Shown here piece by piece: positions 60,813 to 64,000 of a DNA stretch of 64,000 nucleotides. The stretch comes from Palsa-147 sp963771905. GTDB taxonomy: Bacteria; Acidobacteriota; Terriglobia; Acidiferrales; UBA7541. The notes under the pieces are model-generated. The model saw only the letters and a program-made list of their open reading frames with translations, was not told the DNA's origin and did not search any database. Within the stretch, counting starts at the first letter, position 1; each line of letters starts with the position of its first letter. The DNA is taken from the NCBI GenBank assembly GCA_963771905.1, contig CAVYVI010000014.1:372001-436000 (forward strand), given 5' to 3'. The translations under genes and the position numbers were made by a program.

Positions 60813-62762
60813 ATGAGCAAGATTATCGGAATTGACCTCGGAACGACGAACTCGGTTGTAGCCGTCATGCAGGGCGGAGAACCGGTCGTAATCCCGAACC
60901 AAGAAGGTGGACGCACGACCCCGTCCATTGTCGGCATCACCAAGACCGGCGAGCGTCTGGTCGGCCAGGTAGCCAAGAGGCAAGCGATCACGAATCCCGA
61001 AAATACGGTGTATTCGATCAAGCGTTTCATGGGCCGCCGCTTCGATGAGGTCGGCGAGGAAATCAAGATGGTGCCCTACAAGGTGGTGCGCCAGGGCGAC
61101 CATGTCGCTGCATTGATTCAAGGCAAGGAATATACGCCACCCGAGATTTCCGCGATGATTCTTCGCAAGCTGAAGGAGGCAGCGGAGGATTTTCTCGGAG
61201 AGAAGGTGACGCAAGCGGTAATTACTGTCCCGGCGTATTTCAACGACGCACAGCGCCAGGCCACGAAGCAGGCGGGCGAAATTGCGGGCTTGGACGTCAA
61301 GCGCATCATCAACGAGCCGACGGCCGCTGCGCTGGCCTACGGTTTGGACAAGAAGAAGGACGAAACGATCGCCGTCTACGACTTCGGCGGTGGCACATTC
61401 GATATCTCGATTCTAGAGGTCGGTGAAGGCGTCGTCGAGGTGAAGGCCACAAATGGCGATACGCATCTCGGCGGCGACAATCTCGATCAGCGCATCGTGA
61501 ACTGGCTGATTGAGGAATTCAAAAAGGACGACGGACTCGATCTCAATGCCAAGGGCAACGAGATGGCGCTGCAGCGGCTTCGCGATGCGGCGGAGCGCGC
61601 AAAGATTGAGCTCTCGACTACGATGGAGACCGAAATCAATCTGCCATTCATCACGGCGGACGCAAGCGGTCCGAAGCATCTGGTGAAGAAGCTGGCACGC
61701 GCCAAGCTTGAATCCATGGTGGACGAGATCGTTCGCAAGTCGGTTGAACCCTGCCGCAAGTGCATGAAGGACGCGGGCGTGGAAGCCGGCCAGATCAACG
61801 AAGTTGTTCTCGTCGGCGGCCAGACACGGATGCCACTCATCCAAAACCTTGTCAAAGAGCTATTCGGCAAGGAAGGGCACAAGGGAGTGAATCCCGACGA
61901 GGTTGTGGCCGTTGGCGCTGCCATTCAGGGCGGCGTGCTTGGCGGAGAAGTAAAGGACATTTTGCTCCTCGACGTGACGCCGCTTTCACTCGGCGTCGAA
62001 ACGCTCGGTGGAGTTATGACCGTGCTGATCCCGCGGAACACTACGATTCCAACGCGGAAGTCAGAGACGTTTTCGACCGCGGCCGATAATCAGACGTCGG
62101 TGGACATTCACATCCTCCAGGGCGAACGTCCAGTCGCGAGCGGGAACCGAAGCCTCGGGAATTTCCAACTCATCGGGCTTCCGCCAGCGCCGCGTGGCTT
62201 GCCGCAGGTTGAGGTGACGTTTGACATTGACGCCAACGGAATCCTCAATGTTTCGGCGAAGGACAAGGCCACGAACAAGGAGCAGAAGATCACGATCACC
62301 GCTTCGACCGGCTTGAGCAAGGATGAAGCCGAGCGAATGCGGAAAGAAGCGGAGTCGCACTCGGACGAAGACAAGAAGCGAGTTGCCGAAGCGGAAGCGC
62401 GCAATCGTGCGGATAGTCTGGTCTATCAGACGGAGAAGCTTCTGAAGGAAAATCGCGACAAGCTTTCCGAATCCGACGCGAAGGCGGCCGAGACGGCGAT
62501 CGAGGAATGCCGCCGTGCGATCGCGGACGGCAACGTCGATCGCATCAACACGGCTGTCGATCAACTGACCAAGGCCTCGCACCACATCGCCGAAGTGCTC
62601 TACAAGACGCAGAGCGCGGCAGACGCAGCGGGTGCGGCGTCGGGCGCGGGGGCAACAAGTTCGACGGACACGAGTTCGACGAACGGCGCCGGCGGCAGCG
62701 GACAAGGCGATGTTGTGGACGCCGAGTTCGTGGACGTGGACGAATCGAAGCGGCCGAACTAA
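60813..62762 (+). CDS. dnaK: Chaperone DnaK (Hsp70)
   Basis: A 649-aa Hsp70. IGIDLGTTNSVVAVMQGGEP begins the ATPase domain; VPAYFNDAQRQATKQAGEIA, YDFGGGTFDISILE and VVLVGGQTRMP are the actin-fold motifs; LLLDVTPLSLGVETLGGVMT starts the substrate domain. The lid ends with a Gly/Ser/Thr-rich tail and VDAEFVDVDE. It refolds proteins with DnaJ and GrpE. The preceding promoter looks heat-shock repressed. Overlapping frames in other registers are shadows. Confidence 0.98.
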   Translation: MSKIIGIDLGTTNSVVAVMQGGEPVVIPNQEGGRTTPSIVGITKTGERLVGQVAKRQAITNPENTVYSIKRFMGRRFDEVGEEIKMVPYKVVRQGDHVAALIQGKEYTPPEISAMILRKLKEAAEDFLGEKVTQAVITVPAYFNDAQRQATKQAGEIAGLDVKRIINEPTAAALAYGLDKKKDETIAVYDFGGGTFDISILEVGEGVVEVKATNGDTHLGGDNLDQRIVNWLIEEFKKDDGLDLNAKGNEMALQRLRDAAERAKIELSTTMETEINLPFITADASGPKHLVKKLARAKLESMVDEIVRKSVEPCRKCMKDAGVEAGQINEVVLVGGQTRMPLIQNLVKELFGKEGHKGVNPDEVVAVGAAIQGGVLGGEVKDILLLDVTPLSLGVETLGGVMTVLIPRNTTIPTRKSETFSTAADNQTSVDIHILQGERPVASGNRSLGNFQLIGLPPAPRGLPQVEVTFDIDANGILNVSAKDKATNKEQKITITASTGLSKDEAERMRKEAESHSDEDKKRVAEAEARNRADSLVYQTEKLLKENRDKLSESDAKAAETAIEECRRAIADGNVDRINTAVDQLTKASHHIAEVLYKTQSAADAAGAASGAGATSSTDTSSTNGAGGSGQGDVVDAEFVDVDESKRPN

Positions 62763-62779
62763 ACATAAGGAAGGCGCGA

Positions 62780-62813
62780 CGCCGGAACCGCAGAAAGAAC
62801 AGCGGTTCCGGCG
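62780..62813 (+). terminator. Strong hairpin after dnaK
   Basis: CGCCGGAACCGC and GCGGTTCCGGCG form a perfect 12-bp stem with a 10-nt loop, 17 bp after the stop, followed by CGCGTGTTTCTG. It may end most transcripts or process the mRNA so that dnaJ is made at lower level than dnaK. Confidence 0.65.
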
Positions 62814-62885
62814 CGCGTGTTTCTGTCGGGACGGGAGCGTCTCTTGGCGACATGCGGCATCCGGCGGTCGAGCCCGCCTCAAGCG

Positions 62886-63221
62886 GTGCAGAAAGTCCGC
62901 GACAACTACTATTTAATTCAAGTTTCAATCACGGAATCTCCAACAGCGGATTGGCGTCGGCTGTTTTATGAAGCGCAGCAGGAAGTAACGGCCGATTTTC
63001 CGACGCGATCAGTCGAGATCACAGGCACGCTGCTTCGTTTTCGCTCCGATCCAGCCACAGTGGAAGAGAAGGTTGCGCGAATCGATCGCTGGCTCGAGCG
63101 CGCGAATCAGAAAGATGCGGCGATGGCCAATCGCTCCGACGAACAGCGCCGTCATCGCGAGGAATTGGCACGCGAGGCAAAGGAAATGACGGAGTGGAAC
63201 GCGCGCTGGACGAAGCTCTGA
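62886..63221 (+). CDS. Hypothetical protein between dnaK and dnaJ
   Basis: About 111 aa. Protein-like sequence with NYYLIQVSITESPTADWRRL and a long charged C-terminal helix (DEQRRHREELAREAKEMTEW). The start is unclear: GTG 62886 precedes the conserved-looking part, and a frame from GTG 62817 is longer. I do not recognise the family. Its place in the chaperone operon suggests a stress-related role, but that is inference only. Confidence 0.6.
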   Translation: MQKVRDNYYLIQVSITESPTADWRRLFYEAQQEVTADFPTRSVEITGTLLRFRSDPATVEEKVARIDRWLERANQKDAAMANRSDEQRRHREELAREAKEMTEWNARWTKL

Positions 63222-63286
63222 AGCGTTTTGCGCAGCGTGACGGATACAAACGCCGCCGGCTTGGCGGCAATTTTTAACACGACACC

Positions 63287-64000
63287 ATGGCGACAACCAC
63301 AAAACAAGATTATTACGAGCTTCTCGGCGTCCCGCGCAAGGCGACGGCGAAAGAGATTCGCGCGGCATACCGGAAGCTTGCGCGGAAATATCACCCCGAC
63401 CTGAATCCGGGCGATAAATCCGCCGAAGAGAAATTCAAACAAATCCAGGAAGCGTACGAAGTCCTCTCGGACACCAAGAAACGCCAGACGTACGACCAGT
63501 TCGGCTTCAATACGCCGGGAGCGGGCGGTCCTCAGCCAGGCGGCGGCTACAACGTTGCGCCCGACGCGGCGAATTTTGATTTCGGGGGATTCGACTTTGG
63601 CGGTGGCGGGAGCTCGAGCTTCCGCGACCTTTTCAGCCAATTCTTCCGCGGCGGAAACGCGGCACAGGGGCGGAATGAACCAGAACCTGGCTCTGACTTG
63701 GAATACCAGATTGAAATCTCTTTCTCCGAGGCCATGCGCGGTACAGTGAAAAAGGTCGCCATCACGCGTCTCGATGCCTGTCCCGAATGCCATGGTGAAG
63801 GTTCGATCGGGACCGAGCAGACGTGCAACGGATGCGCCGGCAGCGGCCGGGTCACCGAAGTGAGCGGCAAAATGCGCTTTCAAATCCCGTGCTCGCGCTG
63901 CGGCGGAACAGGCAAGCTGCGGACGATGTGCCGAAATTGCGGCGGAGAGGGCCGCGTCCGCCGGTCGGAGACGCTCGATGTGCGGATCCCGCCGGGAGCG
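63287..64000 (+). CDS. dnaJ: Chaperone DnaJ, 5' part
   Basis: 238 codons are present before the window ends. The J-domain has YYELLGVPRKATAKEIRAAY and the HPD motif in YHPDLNPG. A Gly/Phe-rich linker follows (FDFGGFDFGGGGSSSF). All four zinc-binding CxxCxGxG motifs are present: CPECHGEG, CNGCAGSG, CSRCGGTG and CRNCGGEG, so it is a class A DnaJ. It stimulates DnaK ATP hydrolysis. The C-terminal substrate-binding part lies outside the window. Confidence 0.97.
   Translation, partial: MATTTKQDYYELLGVPRKATAKEIRAAYRKLARKYHPDLNPGDKSAEEKFKQIQEAYEVLSDTKKRQTYDQFGFNTPGAGGPQPGGGYNVAPDAANFDFGGFDFGGGGSSSFRDLFSQFFRGGNAAQGRNEPEPGSDLEYQIEISFSEAMRGTVKKVAITRLDACPECHGEGSIGTEQTCNGCAGSGRVTEVSGKMRFQIPCSRCGGTGKLRTMCRNCGGEGRVRRSETLDVRIPPGA

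Overview
The window is high-GC bacterial chromosome with dense coding on both strands and many overlapping start/stop codons. Twin-arginine and Sec signal peptides, an outer-membrane-type beta-barrel, DsbA-like and periplasmic formate dehydrogenase genes point to a Gram-negative. The mix of families (DUF4139, DUF4337, S53 protease, a sigma/anti-sigma pair with YCF48-like repeats, a Tyr/Gly-rich secreted protein, a membrane Ser/Thr kinase) suggests an Acidobacteriota soil lineage. That assignment is inference: no rRNA is present.

Region 1 (0.2-8.3 kb, minus strand) is a compact operon for purine breakdown: guanine deaminase, three-subunit xanthine dehydrogenase, allantoinase, an allantoicase-OHCU decarboxylase fusion, HIU hydrolase and uricase. 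Together they take guanine to ureidoglycolate plus urea. Next come a MATE exporter, a frameshifted S53 peptidase and a Thr-rich repeat secreted protein.

Region 2 (12.9-17.2 kb) holds a possible undescribed defence pair: a Schlafen-type AlbA_2 domain fused to a STAND NTPase, followed by a HEPN-like protein with an R-D-x3-H motif. About 1 kb of gene-free, repeat-containing DNA lies beside it.

Region 3 (17.2-30.4 kb) is core or lineage sequence: pterin dehydratase, class IV aminotransferase, FecR-like protein, membrane Ser/Thr kinase, two secreted proteins (one with GGNTxNR repeats and a frameshift), Uup ABC-F ATPase, DUF72 protein and a glycine-zipper/STAS fusion.

Region 4 (30573-41253) is an integrated genomic island of about 10.7 kb in a tRNA-Ser(GCU) gene, bounded by 21-bp direct repeats. 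A tyrosine integrase sits next to the tRNA. Cargo includes a serine recombinase, a TIR-domain protein with an unrecognised N-terminal domain, a Cas4-like/DEDD-like DUF2779 nuclease, a receiver lacking its phospho-Asp, zinc-ribbon and ribbon-helix-helix proteins, several small ORFs and structured-RNA candidates.

Region 5 (41.5-48.1 kb) contains an FkbM methyltransferase and a complete respiratory formate dehydrogenase operon. Its alpha subunit is a selenoprotein read through an in-frame UGA. Beta, cytochrome b gamma and FdhE genes follow.

Region 6 (48.2-64 kb) carries envelope proteins, the sigma/anti-sigma pair, a DUF4139 protein, a LysE exporter, a TPR protein, dipeptidyl-peptidase IV, a DsbA/MauE thiol pair, and dnaK-orf-dnaJ. 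A consensus sigma-70 promoter overlapping a HAIR-like HspR operator precedes dnaK; dnaJ runs off the end.
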